Under the pieces are notes generated by a model. It saw only the letters and a program-made list of their open reading frames with translations, did not search any database and was not told the DNA's origin. Below, in pieces: positions 49,052 through 56,807 of a stretch of DNA of 64,000 bases. The first letter of the stretch is position 1, and each line of letters starts with the position of its first letter. The stretch is taken from positions 1,550,001-1,614,000 of the forward strand of contig NZ_CP082780.1 of the NCBI RefSeq assembly GCF_019915265.1, written 5' to 3'. A program made the translations under genes and the position numbers. This DNA is from Bacillus aquiflavi (GTDB lineage: Bacteria > Bacillota > Bacilli > Bacillales > Cytobacillaceae).

Positions 49052-49558
49052 CTGTTTTCAACAAGAAAATTAACGTTAACAGCTATGTTTACAGCAGTAG
49101 GGACCATCACAAGCCATTTAGTGTTTATTCCAGTTGGATTTGCAAAAATATTCCCGGTCCAACATTTTTTAAATGTTTTATCTGCTGTAATGCTAGGGCC
49201 ATTTTATGCTGTATTACAAGCGTCTTCGGTGTCTTTGCTGCGCAACTTGATGGGCACAGGTTCACTATTTGCGTTTCCAGGAAGCATGATTGGGGCGTTT
49301 CTTGCGGCAATTGTATATCAGAAAGTGAAGAAGCCAGGTGCCGCCGCAATTGGAGAAGTTGTTGGGACTGGGATTTTCGGTGCAATGATGTCTTTTCCGC
49401 TTTCAGCGCTCATACTTGGTCAAGATGTAGCTTTGTTTGGCTTCGTTCCATCATTTTTAGTCAGTTCATTTACAGGGGGAATTTTAGGCTATTGTTTATT
49501 AAAGGTTTTAATTAATCATAATGCTTTTGTAACGATAACAGGGAGGTTGGAAAAATGA
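49052..49558 (+). CDS. thiW: Thiamine-precursor ECF transporter S component ThiW
   Basis: A small membrane protein with about five helices; family marks are STRKLTLTAMFTAVGT, PVGFAKIFPVQHFLNVLSAV, SLLRNLMGTGSLFAFPGSMIGA and GEVVGTGIFGA. ThiW is the substrate-specific part of an energy-coupling-factor transporter for the thiazole moiety. The only codon at proper distance from AAAGGAGGG is CTG 49052, giving the usual length near 168; TTG/ATG starts upstream would read through the riboswitch terminator. The end overlaps thiD by four bases. Confidence 0.85.
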   Translation: MFSTRKLTLTAMFTAVGTITSHLVFIPVGFAKIFPVQHFLNVLSAVMLGPFYAVLQASSVSLLRNLMGTGSLFAFPGSMIGAFLAAIVYQKVKKPGAAAIGEVVGTGIFGAMMSFPLSALILGQDVALFGFVPSFLVSSFTGGILGYCLLKVLINHNAFVTITGRLEK

Positions 49559-50358
49559 AAACAGCACTAACAATTGCGGGCTCAGATAGTTCCGGCGGTG
49601 CAGGTATTCAAGCAGATTTAAAAACTTTTTCTGCCCATGGTGTTTATGGGATGTCGGTGATTACAGCGATTACCGCACAAAATACGTTAGGTGTTCGTTC
49701 TGTTCAAAATATAGATTTAGCGATTATTCGTGATCAAATAGATGCTATTTTTGAAGATATTGACGTTCATAGTGTAAAAATAGGCATGCTATCAAACTCT
49801 GAAATAATCAAAACAGTCGCAGAACGATTAACCTACTACAAACCGAACGAGATCGTTCTTGATCCTGTAATGGTGTCGAAAAGCGGAAGTGATTTATTAC
49901 AGGAAGAAGCTGTTGCGTCACTAGTTCAATATTTATTGCCGATCGCAACGGTGATTACTCCTAACTTACCTGAAGCCGAAAAGCTAACAGGTAAAGCGAT
50001 TTCAACTGTCGAAGAGATGCGGCAGGCATGTAAAGATTTAAAAAAATCTGGCGTTCAATATGTACTTATTAAAGGAGGACATCTAAAAGGAAAGCCAATC
50101 GACCTTCTCTATGATGGGAATGAATTTTTAAGTTTTGAAGCAGAGCGAATCGAAACTAAAAATACACATGGAACAGGCTGTACGTTATCCTCCGCTATTG
50201 CTTCTAATCTTGCATTGGGCATGAATATTCACAATGCGGTACAGCAAGCAAAAGAATATATTACAACGGCAATTAAACATAGTCTATCAATTGGGAACGG
50301 TCATGGTCCTACACACCATTTTTACCAGTTATATAAAAAAGCAAAAATACACGATTAA
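49555..50358 (+). CDS. thiD: Hydroxymethylpyrimidine (phosphate) kinase
   Basis: A 267-residue ribokinase-fold enzyme: LTIAGSDSSGGAGIQADLKT at the start, VKIGMLSN, DPVMVSKSGSDLL, TPNLPEAE and NTHGTGCTLSSAIAS with the anion-hole and catalytic Asp/Cys region. It phosphorylates HMP and HMP-P to HMP-PP for thiamine. Coupled to thiW by a four-base overlap. Confidence 0.95.
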   Translation: MKTALTIAGSDSSGGAGIQADLKTFSAHGVYGMSVITAITAQNTLGVRSVQNIDLAIIRDQIDAIFEDIDVHSVKIGMLSNSEIIKTVAERLTYYKPNEIVLDPVMVSKSGSDLLQEEAVASLVQYLLPIATVITPNLPEAEKLTGKAISTVEEMRQACKDLKKSGVQYVLIKGGHLKGKPIDLLYDGNEFLSFEAERIETKNTHGTGCTLSSAIASNLALGMNIHNAVQQAKEYITTAIKHSLSIGNGHGPTHHFYQLYKKAKIHD

Positions 50359-50387
50359 AAATCTAATCAAAAAAGAGGACGATCCAA

Positions 50388-51188
50388 ATGAAAAATTCAA
50401 TCAAGCAGTTATTCGATGATGTTCGTACTAAAAATCCCCTCATTCATCATATTACAAATACGGTCACAATGAACGATTGTGCAAATGTCACTTTAGCAAT
50501 CGGGGGCTCTCCTGTTATGGCTGACAGTCCTGAAGAAGCACCAGCTATGACTGAACTAGCTCAAGCGCTCGTCATTAATTTTGGAACGATTGCAACGGAT
50601 ACATTTCAAGCAATGATAAAGGCGGGGAAAGCAGCCAATCATCTTGGAATTCCCGTCATTTTTGACCCGGTGGGTGTTGGGGCAACCTCTTTTCGGACTG
50701 AAAAAGCGAAAGAACTTTTAAAGGAAGTGAATATCCAACTTATTCGGGGAAATGTAACTGAAGTGATGGGGTTATTAGGATTGTCTGCTGAGACACGAGG
50801 TGTTGATGCTGGAAAAACATCAATCGATCGTCAACAGCTTGCGACTAAAGCAGCTCAAGAATTTCGCTCAATCGTTGTGATTAGCGGTAAAATCGATGTC
50901 ATTTCAGACGGTCAAAACATCGTTTCAATTGCTAACGGTCATGAAATGTTAACGAAAATAACAGGAACTGGCTGTATGACAGCGTCGTTAATCGGTTTTT
51001 TTGCCGGGGTAACTGAAAATTTCTTTCATGCTGCAATCGCAGGGATTTCAATCATGAGTATTGCTGGTGAACGTGCAGTTCGTTCGTTGCGTCAAGGTGA
51101 GGGAGTCGGTACATTCAAAGTGAAGCTTTTCGATGAAATTTCCTCTATTGATGGCGGACGTTGGGAAGAGGAGGTCAATTTTAAATGA
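50388..51188 (+). CDS. thiM: Hydroxyethylthiazole kinase
   Basis: A 266-residue ribokinase-like enzyme with NPLIHHITNTVTMNDCANV, GGSPVMADSPEEA, DPVGVGAT, RGNVTEV and ITGTGCMTASLIG. It phosphorylates the thiazole alcohol salvaged through ThiW. Ribosome site AAAGAGGA. It overlaps thiE by four bases. Confidence 0.96.
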   Translation: MKNSIKQLFDDVRTKNPLIHHITNTVTMNDCANVTLAIGGSPVMADSPEEAPAMTELAQALVINFGTIATDTFQAMIKAGKAANHLGIPVIFDPVGVGATSFRTEKAKELLKEVNIQLIRGNVTEVMGLLGLSAETRGVDAGKTSIDRQQLATKAAQEFRSIVVISGKIDVISDGQNIVSIANGHEMLTKITGTGCMTASLIGFFAGVTENFFHAAIAGISIMSIAGERAVRSLRQGEGVGTFKVKLFDEISSIDGGRWEEEVNFK

Positions 51189-51817
51189 GTAAAATAGTGA
51201 ATGTAGATTATCAGCTTTATTTAGTTACTCCTAGTAATTTAGAAATAGATGAGCTATGTAAAAAAGTAGAACAAGCTGTTCTTGGAGGGGTTACGGTTGT
51301 TCAACTCAGAGAAAAAGATGCTGCTGGATTAGAGTTTTATGAAAAAGCAAGCAAGTTAAAGAAGATGCTAGCTCATTATCACGTTCCCCTTATTATTAAT
51401 GACCGTGTTGATGTTGCCCTTGCTGTAAATGCAGATGGGGTTCATATTGGACAAAAAGATTTGCCGCTCTCAAAAGTTAAAGCTTTGCTTCCATCTCATA
51501 TGCTTGTCGGTGTTTCCGCAAAGACGATAGAAGAAGCAAAAAAAGCGGAGCTGGAAGGAGCAGATTATTTAGGAATCGGTGCTGTTTTCCCAACAAAGAC
51601 AAAACAGGATGCAAATATTATTTCTGTCGAAGGCTTGAAACAAATTTCTGCGGCTGTACAGCTTCCAAAGGTTGCTATTGGTGGCATTACACTAGAAAAT
51701 ATAAGTTTATTACAAAATACGAACATCAATGGAGTTGCTGTTGTCTCAGCAATTTTTCAAACGGAATCACCGAAAGAGTCGGCGAAGCAGTTTAAAAATT
51801 TATTATCATTAAATTAA
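51185..51817 (+). CDS. thiE: Thiamine phosphate synthase
   Basis: A 210-residue TIM barrel: YLVTPSNL, GGVTVVQLREKDA, LIINDRVDVALAVNADGVHIGQ, GVSAKTIEEA and YLGIGAVFPTKTK, AIGGIT. It joins HMP-PP and thiazole phosphate to thiamine phosphate. With thiD and thiM it makes a complete salvage route; no de novo thiamine genes are in the window. Confidence 0.96.
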   Translation: MSKIVNVDYQLYLVTPSNLEIDELCKKVEQAVLGGVTVVQLREKDAAGLEFYEKASKLKKMLAHYHVPLIINDRVDVALAVNADGVHIGQKDLPLSKVKALLPSHMLVGVSAKTIEEAKKAELEGADYLGIGAVFPTKTKQDANIISVEGLKQISAAVQLPKVAIGGITLENISLLQNTNINGVAVVSAIFQTESPKESAKQFKNLLSLN

Positions 51818-51821
51818 ATTG

Positions 51822-51850
51822 TTGACTTTGCCTAACGATTCGTTTATAGT
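51822..51850 (+). promoter_or_regulatory. Strong sigma-A promoter with an inverted repeat over the -10
   Basis: TTGACT (51822-51827) and TATAGT (51845-51850) are 17 bases apart. CCTAAC (51831-51836) and GTTAGG (51849-51854) form an inverted repeat around the spacer and -10, resembling a repressor operator, possibly of DtxR/MntR type. It lies 172 bases before csp. Confidence 0.65.
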
Positions 51851-51898
51851 TAGGTAACGCTAATAAGTTCGATCATTATAATTTTGGATTAATAGGAG

Positions 51899-51960
51899 TC
51901 GTAGCTACAAGTGAAGTGGAACGATTTTATTATATTCCACTTTACAAGCTGCGATTTTTT
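51899..51960 (+). promoter_or_regulatory. Terminator-like structured leader before csp
   Basis: An outer stem TCGTAGCT (51899-51906) / AGCTGCGA (51947-51954) encloses AAGTGGAA (51914-51921) / TTCCACTT (51935-51942) and ends in T6. It stands 60 bases before the cold-shock gene and after a strong promoter, so it is an attenuator, a thermosensor-type leader, or the end of a small RNA. Confidence 0.6.
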
Positions 51961-52021
51961 ACTTTTACAATTATAAAATAACTTATAGTGAATAATAATA
52001 GTTACTGTGGAGGTAATGTAA

Positions 52022-52222
52022 ATGCAAAATGGTAAAGTAAAATGGTTTAATGCAGAAAAAGGCTTTGGATTTATCGAAGTTAATGGAGGAGAAGATGTAT
52101 TTGTTCACTTCTCAGCTATTCAAACTGATGGCTTTAAAACTTTAGAAGAAGGCGAATCAGTTACTTTCGACATTGTTGAAGGAAACCGTGGTCCTCAAGC
52201 AGCAAACGTTCAAAAAGCATAA
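52022..52222 (+). CDS. Cold-shock protein (Csp family)
   Basis: A 66-residue single cold-shock domain with [16 protein letters not shown] (RNP1 KGFGFI) and DVFVHFSAI (RNP2), ending QAANVQKA. It binds single-stranded RNA/DNA and melts mRNA structure. The ribosome site is GGAGGT. Unusually long leader with a terminator-like hairpin upstream. Monocistronic, followed by a strong terminator. Confidence 0.95.
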   Translation: MQNGKVKWFNAEKGFGFIEVNGGEDVFVHFSAIQTDGFKTLEEGESVTFDIVEGNRGPQAANVQKA

Positions 52223-52261
52223 TTTTTAAAAATGAATGTGAAGGATTTAAAGCTATCCTAA

Positions 52262-52293
52262 AAAACCCGCAAAAATATTTTTGCGGTTTTTTT
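52262..52293 (+). terminator. Terminator after csp
   Basis: CCGCAAAAA and TTTTTGCGG form a nine-base stem followed by T7. Confidence 0.93.
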
Positions 52294-52560
52294 AATTTCA
52301 TTTCAGATTGGTGAGACTGCAGTCTTATACGACAATATTGTGTTTAATATTAAAATAAAAGATGGCACAATTGATTGCTTTTTTCTTTTATCAATGCAAA
52401 AAACTTTACGAGCTGCCCCAACTCTTTCTTTACATCCTTCTAAATAACTCTAACTAATGAATTTGACCTAATTTCATAACCGTTGTAGCAACTTTACCTA
52501 TTTAGAATAAATATATTTTAGAAGATCGATTTTGTTGATTATGTTAGGAGGTTGAATTAC
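52294..52560. other. Noncoding gap before the SGNH hydrolase
   Basis: A/T-rich, with no gene and no strong promoter that I can defend. The right end carries TTAGGAGG (52544-52551). Confidence 0.5.
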
Positions 52561-53214
52561 TTGAGTATTTCTTATGTTGCACTGGGAGATTCTTTGTCCG
52601 TCGGGGTCGGTTCATCGTTTTTTGCCCCTGGCTTTGTTCAACGATTTAAGCGGATTTCTGAAAGAGAACTGCAGCAACGGGTTAATCTACGCGTTGTTGC
52701 CCGTTCAGGATTTGATACAAGTAATGTGCTCGCAGAGGTAAAGAATGAATTTATTCAAAAAAATTTAAAAGAGGCAGACATCATTACAATTACAGCAGGC
52801 CAAACAGATTTAATTAAAGCAGTGGAAAGTTATGGAAAAGATAAAGATGAAGAAAAGCTCACCGAGGCATTAACAACTAGTAAAAAGAATATGTCGAAAA
52901 TGATTCATGAAATCAATCAGTTAAAACAAGAAAGTGAACAGGCGTATATTATTAGAATATGTAATTTGTATAATCCTTTCCCTGATAAGGAGCATGCAAA
53001 TAAATGGGTGCAGAAATTTAATCAACACTTACAAGGCTTTCATAATAAAGCACATATTAAAGTTGCCGACGTTTATGGAGCTTACAAATCGCATGAAAAA
53101 GATTATCAGTCATTCGATGGTGTTCATTTAAATGAAAGAGGATATGATATGATGGCAACACTGCTGAAAGATTTAAATTACGGAAAATTAAAGAAGCAGG
53201 AAGTAAATAAATAA
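52561..53214 (+). CDS. SGNH/GDSL hydrolase (YpmR-like)
   Basis: A 217-residue esterase-like protein without a visible signal peptide. Block I is VALGDSLSVGVGSS (nucleophile Ser), block II includes the Gly of ARSGFD, block III reads TAGQTDL where most members have Gly-x-Asn-Asp, and block V is DGVHLNERGY with catalytic Asp and His. The start at TTG 52561 is nine bases after TTAGGAGG. Related Bacillus proteins are lipase/acylhydrolase-like with unknown substrates. The Asn-to-Thr change in block III may weaken the oxyanion hole. Confidence 0.85.
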   Translation: MSISYVALGDSLSVGVGSSFFAPGFVQRFKRISERELQQRVNLRVVARSGFDTSNVLAEVKNEFIQKNLKEADIITITAGQTDLIKAVESYGKDKDEEKLTEALTTSKKNMSKMIHEINQLKQESEQAYIIRICNLYNPFPDKEHANKWVQKFNQHLQGFHNKAHIKVADVYGAYKSHEKDYQSFDGVHLNERGYDMMATLLKDLNYGKLKKQEVNK

Positions 53215-53237
53215 ATAAGAAAGTCCACTGCCAATTT

Positions 53238-53270
53238 AGGGGCTGATTTGTTCTAGCCCCTTAGTTTTAT
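53238..53270 (+). terminator. Terminator after the SGNH hydrolase
   Basis: AGGGGCT (53238-53244) pairs with AGCCCCT (53255-53261), followed by TAGTTTTATT. Confidence 0.75.
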
Positions 53271-53400
53271 TGAACTGAATTAGCCTAATATACTTAAGAA
53301 CTAGGGGAAGCTAGTCATTGTCCCAAACGACTTTAATAACTTTACATATAATAAACTGAGTCGTAATTTTTTATTGTGAAAATGAATTGAGGTGTAAATA

Positions 53401-53484
53401 ATGTATTTTTATGGATTTCGCCGCTTTCGTCCTTTTAGATTTCATCGCAGAAGGTTTCGCAGGTTTCGCCGCCGTTTTTACTAA
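53401..53484 (+). CDS. 27-residue Arg/Phe-rich peptide
   Basis: ATG 53401 lies seven bases after TTGAGGTG and encodes a 27-residue peptide that opens MYFYGFRRFRPF and then repeats Phe-Arg-Arg units to a terminal Phe-Tyr, with stop TAA 53482-53484. About 12 of 27 residues are Arg, the rest mostly Phe and Tyr. A perfect hairpin follows at once. A TATAAT occurs at 53347-53352. I do not recognise a family; membrane, nucleic-acid or spore-associated roles are all possible. The ribosome site, clean stop and own hairpin argue that it is real. Confidence 0.6.
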   Translation: MYFYGFRRFRPFRFHRRRFRRFRRRFY

Positions 53485-53492
53485 TGTATTAG

Positions 53493-53523
53493 GAATGGAG
53501 CATTCATCATAAATGCTCCATTC
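53493..53523 (+). terminator. Perfect hairpin after the Arg/Phe peptide
   Basis: GAATGGAGCATT (53493-53504) and AATGCTCCATTC (53512-53523) form a 12-bp stem over a seven-base loop. No T-run follows. Confidence 0.55.
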
Positions 53524-53620
53524 AGTCTGCTGACTCATAACCTAAAATTCTATTTTTCCGTTTAATGCTTTGCCGCTTGATTGACAAGCGTAGTTTGTTT
53601 TGAAAAAAGTTTAAAAGTTT

Positions 53621-54262
53621 TTAAGCATGTTGCTTTGCTAGTTTAGCAGCCACTTCAGTTACTTTACGTAATCCTTCTTGAATAATTTCCTCCGCTTTTG
53701 CAGGCATTGCATTATGACCTTCAATAATCACTTCATCGATAATTTCCATACCGAAAATACCGCCAAATACATTGCGCATATAATTAACCGCTGATTCCAT
53801 TGGCGCATTTTCTGGTGTTGAATAAACACCACCGCGTGCATTTAAGAAAATGGCTTTTTTATCTGTCATTAATTGAATGAGGTTGCCACTTTCATCATAT
53901 TTAAATGCGAATCCAGCTGCGAAAACATAATCGATAAATGTATGCAATTTAGCCGGGATCGTTAAATTCCATAATGGGAATGCGAATACGACTACGTCCG
54001 CAGCAGTTAAAGCGTCCATAGCCTTTTGTTTTGCTGCTAATAGGCGTTGTTCTAAATCTGTCAATTCGCCTCCATTTTGTACTTTAGCAAACGCATTGAA
54101 TAATTCTTGACCGAAGTAAGGCGTGTCTTCTTCGAATACATCATATGTCGTAACATTCAAGTTTTCTGCTCCTTTTACGGCTTCCATGAATGTTTCATAC
54201 ATTTTACTTGATACGCCTTCTGATGCTGGGCGATTGTTTGCTTTTACAACTAATACGTTCAT
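53621..54262 (-). CDS. azoR: FMN-dependent NADH-azoreductase
   Basis: A 213-residue flavodoxin-fold reductase: VLVVKANNRPASEGVSSKMY at the FMN phosphate loop, FAFPLWNLTIPAKLHTFIDY and LNARGGVYS. It reduces azo dyes and quinones with NADH, protecting against electrophile stress. Divergent from a TetR-family regulator that probably represses it. Ribosome site GGAGGG on the minus strand (near 54271-54276). Confidence 0.94.
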   Translation of the reverse strand: MNVLVVKANNRPASEGVSSKMYETFMEAVKGAENLNVTTYDVFEEDTPYFGQELFNAFAKVQNGGELTDLEQRLLAAKQKAMDALTAADVVVFAFPLWNLTIPAKLHTFIDYVFAAGFAFKYDESGNLIQLMTDKKAIFLNARGGVYSTPENAPMESAVNYMRNVFGGIFGMEIIDEVIIEGHNAMPAKAEEIIQEGLRKVTEVAAKLAKQHA

Positions 54263-54560
54263 ACTTATTACCCTCCAGTTGTTATTTATACACCAACTTA
54301 ACTTTTGCTCTTAATTTTAATTCCCTTAAGTTTTCATCGTGTTTCTGCAAAAGTTAAGGTAGCCAAATGTTTTTTAGTGTTAGCTTTTTTAAAAATTTGT
54401 TCATCTCTATTTTTAAACACCTTTTGTTTATCCAACATTTGTTGTACAATTTATATTATAGTTATTAGACAAAGATTGCTCAACCGATATTTTTTGCTTT
54501 TTATCGTATATACAACAAATCTAATGAAATGTCTAAAAATTTGAAGGGATGGCTTTTTTC

Positions 54561-55160
54561 GTGATTGAACAAAAAACAGATCCACGTATTATCCGAACAC
54601 GTAAGTTAATTATGGATGCATTTATTCAACTTTCAATGAAAAAGGATTTTAAGGATATTACAATTAAAGATATTACAGCAAAAGCAACTGTGAATCGTGC
54701 AACTTTCTATTATCATTTCGCAGATAAATATGACTTGTTGGAAAAAGTATTATCGGAAGATTTAATGTTAAACTTCTGCAGTGAAATTGCTGAACATGAC
54801 GAGCTTAACCAAGAAACGATTATTAGTGTTTTTTTATCCGTTACTCATTTTCAAATATCTTTATCAACTAAATGTCCAAGAAGTTTTAAGGCTTTTACAG
54901 AAACAATTGAAGCGATTATTAAAAAAAGACTGGAAAATCTTTTTTATCAAATGTTAACTAAAGAACAATCTACTTCTACTGATCGCGACTGTTCTTTAAG
55001 AATTGCAGCAGTGATGTTAAGCTGGGGAATTTACGGAGCTTCAGTAGATTGGCAGCATAACAGGACGATGTCACCAGAAGAATATATAAAATTAGCATTA
55101 CCTTATGTGACACATGGAATGAACTATCTTGTTTCAGATAAATGGCATTATAATAATTGA
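54561..55160 (+). CDS. TetR-family transcriptional regulator
   Basis: A 199-residue regulator with a TetR helix-turn-helix: RKLIMDAFIQLSMKKDFKDI then TIKDITAKATVNRATFYYHF. The C-terminal ligand domain is helical and family-unspecific. GTG 54561 is chosen because GAAGGG gives correct spacing; ATG 54549 abuts that site. Divergent from azoR across about 300 noncoding bases, so azoR is the likely target, in the manner of redox/quinone-sensing regulators. Confidence 0.88.
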   Translation: MIEQKTDPRIIRTRKLIMDAFIQLSMKKDFKDITIKDITAKATVNRATFYYHFADKYDLLEKVLSEDLMLNFCSEIAEHDELNQETIISVFLSVTHFQISLSTKCPRSFKAFTETIEAIIKKRLENLFYQMLTKEQSTSTDRDCSLRIAAVMLSWGIYGASVDWQHNRTMSPEEYIKLALPYVTHGMNYLVSDKWHYNN

Positions 55161-55245
55161 AGAAAAAATGTTCTCATTTTTTCTTCAGCCTCAACATAAA
55201 AGGAGAATATAACTTGACATAAACACATATGTTCATTTAAAATGC

Positions 55246-55266
55246 AAATCGTAATGGTTTTGATTT
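55246..55266. promoter_or_regulatory. Zur-like box 1
   Basis: The left half AAATCGTAAT is the exact Zur half-site of Bacillus; the right half (TTTTGATTT) is degenerate. It lies about 100 bases before the YciC-like gene. Confidence 0.6.
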
Positions 55267-55311
55267 AAATAAGCTGTAATGAACAAAGAAAGTAGAAAAC
55301 GTTTCGAAAAT

Positions 55312-55332
55312 AAATCGTAATCACTACGAATT
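55312..55332. promoter_or_regulatory. Zur-like box 2
   Basis: AAATCGTAAT-C-ACTACGAATT is a near-perfect palindrome matching the Bacillus Zur consensus at 19 of 21 positions by eye. It ends about 20 bases before the start codon, so bound Zur would block transcription in zinc-replete cells. Confidence 0.8.
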
Positions 55333-55355
55333 AAAATGTATGAAGGAGAGTAATG

Positions 55356-56558
55356 ATGAACGAGAAAAAGATCCCTGTCACAGTATTAAGTGGCTACTTA
55401 GGTGCAGGAAAAACAACGTTATTGAATTATATTTTAAAAAATCGGGATGGTTTAAAGGTAGCTGTTATTGTTAATGACATGAGCGAAATTAATGTCGATG
55501 CCGAATTGGTTAAGCAAGGTGGAGGTCTTCATAGAACGGAAGAAAAGCTTGTTGAATTATCAAATGGGTGTATTTGTTGCACGCTGCGAGAAGATTTATT
55601 AAAGGAAGTCGAGCGACTTGTGAAGTTGGGCGGCATTGATTATATCGTGATTGAATCAACTGGTATAAGCGAACCAGTACCAGTTGCGCAAACCTTTTCC
55701 TATATTGATGAAGAATTAGGAGTTGATCTAACAAAATATTGTCGACTTGATACAATGGTCACAGTTGTTGATGCGAACCGTTTTTGGCATGATTTTGCTT
55801 CTGGAGATTCATTGCTAGAAAGAAGTCAAGCCGCGGGTGAGGGAGACGAACGGACAGTAGCTGATTTGTTAATTGATCAAATTGAGTTTTGTGATGTATT
55901 AGTTTTAAACAAGTGTGACTTACTTCAGCAGGAAAAGTTAGACGAATTAGAACATTTTTTGCGAAAGCTTCAGCCTGAGGCTAAATTAATAAGATCAGTA
56001 AATGGTCAAGTACCGCCGGCAGAAATATTAAATACACGCTTATTTGATTTTGATAAAGCAAGTGAATCCGCAGGTTGGCTAAAAGAACTGCAACTACCTG
56101 AACATACTCCTGAAACTGAGGAATATGGAATTAGTTCTTTCGTCTATAGAAGTAGGATTCCATTTCATTCTGAAAGATTTGACAAATGGTTAGAGGAGAT
56201 GCCAGTAGAAATTGTCAGAGCAAAAGGGATCGTGTGGTGTGCTACGAGAAATGATATTGCTCTTTTATTTTCACAATCAGGACCATCGATTCAATTAGAA
56301 CCTGTTGCTTTTTGGATCGCTTCTCTTCCTCCAGAGAGACAAACTGAATACATACGGCAAAATCCGTCTGTTAAGGATGATTGGGATTTGAAGTATGGCG
56401 ATCGAAAAATTGAGTTTGTTTTGATTGGGATTGATATGGATAAAGAGGTGATAAAGGCATCGTTAGATCATTGTCTGATGACAGAAGAAGAGCTAGAAGG
56501 CGATTGGAATACGTTAAAAGACCCATTTTTATGGACTGTGACTGCTGAAGCAAACTAA
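55356..56558 (+). CDS. yciC: Zinc-responsive G3E GTPase, YciC/ZagA-like (copy 1)
   Basis: A CobW/G3E GTPase of about 400 residues: Walker A GYLGAGKTTL (residues 12-21), the metal-binding GCICCTLREDLL (CxCC type), VIESTGISEPVPVAQ and NKCD for guanine. The C-terminal domain begins near residue 255 (EYGISSFVYRSRIPFH). ZagA/YciC delivers zinc to target proteins under starvation. Two Zur-like boxes precede it, and an L33 paralog without zinc ligands follows 43 bases downstream. Confidence 0.9.
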   Translation: MNEKKIPVTVLSGYLGAGKTTLLNYILKNRDGLKVAVIVNDMSEINVDAELVKQGGGLHRTEEKLVELSNGCICCTLREDLLKEVERLVKLGGIDYIVIESTGISEPVPVAQTFSYIDEELGVDLTKYCRLDTMVTVVDANRFWHDFASGDSLLERSQAAGEGDERTVADLLIDQIEFCDVLVLNKCDLLQQEKLDELEHFLRKLQPEAKLIRSVNGQVPPAEILNTRLFDFDKASESAGWLKELQLPEHTPETEEYGISSFVYRSRIPFHSERFDKWLEEMPVEIVRAKGIVWCATRNDIALLFSQSGPSIQLEPVAFWIASLPPERQTEYIRQNPSVKDDWDLKYGDRKIEFVLIGIDMDKEVIKASLDHCLMTEEELEGDWNTLKDPFLWTVTAEAN

Positions 56559-56600
56559 AAGAATGCTACAATATTTTAGATAAATTTAGGAGGAGTTAAC

Positions 56601-56750
56601 ATGAGAGTAAAAATTACATTACAATGCACAGAAACAGGAGATCGGAATTATATTACGACAAAAAATAAACGAAATAACCCGGATCGACTAGAGCTAATGA
56701 AATATTCTCCGCGTCTTAAAAGACGTACGCTTCATCGTGAAACAAAATAA
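56601..56750 (+). CDS. rpmG: Ribosomal protein L33, zinc-free (C-minus) form
   Basis: A 49-residue L33. Zinc-binding members have two CxxC pairs; here the first reads Cys-Thr-Glu-Thr and the second region reads KYSPRL with Ser, so zinc cannot be held. Such paralogs replace the zinc form when zinc is scarce, freeing zinc from ribosomes. It is 43 bases after the YciC-like GTPase with ribosome site GGAGGAG, almost surely in the same Zur-controlled unit. Followed by a strong bidirectional terminator. Confidence 0.93.
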   Translation: MRVKITLQCTETGDRNYITTKNKRNNPDRLELMKYSPRLKRRTLHRETK

Positions 56751-56756
56751 AAAAAT

Positions 56757-56789
56757 CGCGGTATTCATTAAGAATACTGCGGTTTTTTT
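56757..56789. terminator. Bidirectional terminator between rpmG and the second GTPase gene
   Basis: CGCGGTATTC and GAATACTGCG pair (one mismatch), with A-rich sequence on the left and T7 on the right, serving two converging genes. Confidence 0.88.
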
Positions 56790-56807
56790 AATTTATGAAA
56801 AGTTTAG

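Noticed and set aside
54305-54544. A 79-residue hydrophobic open frame between azoR and its regulator
   Set aside because: No ribosome site, and it occupies the divergent promoter region; hydrophobicity follows from T-rich DNA.
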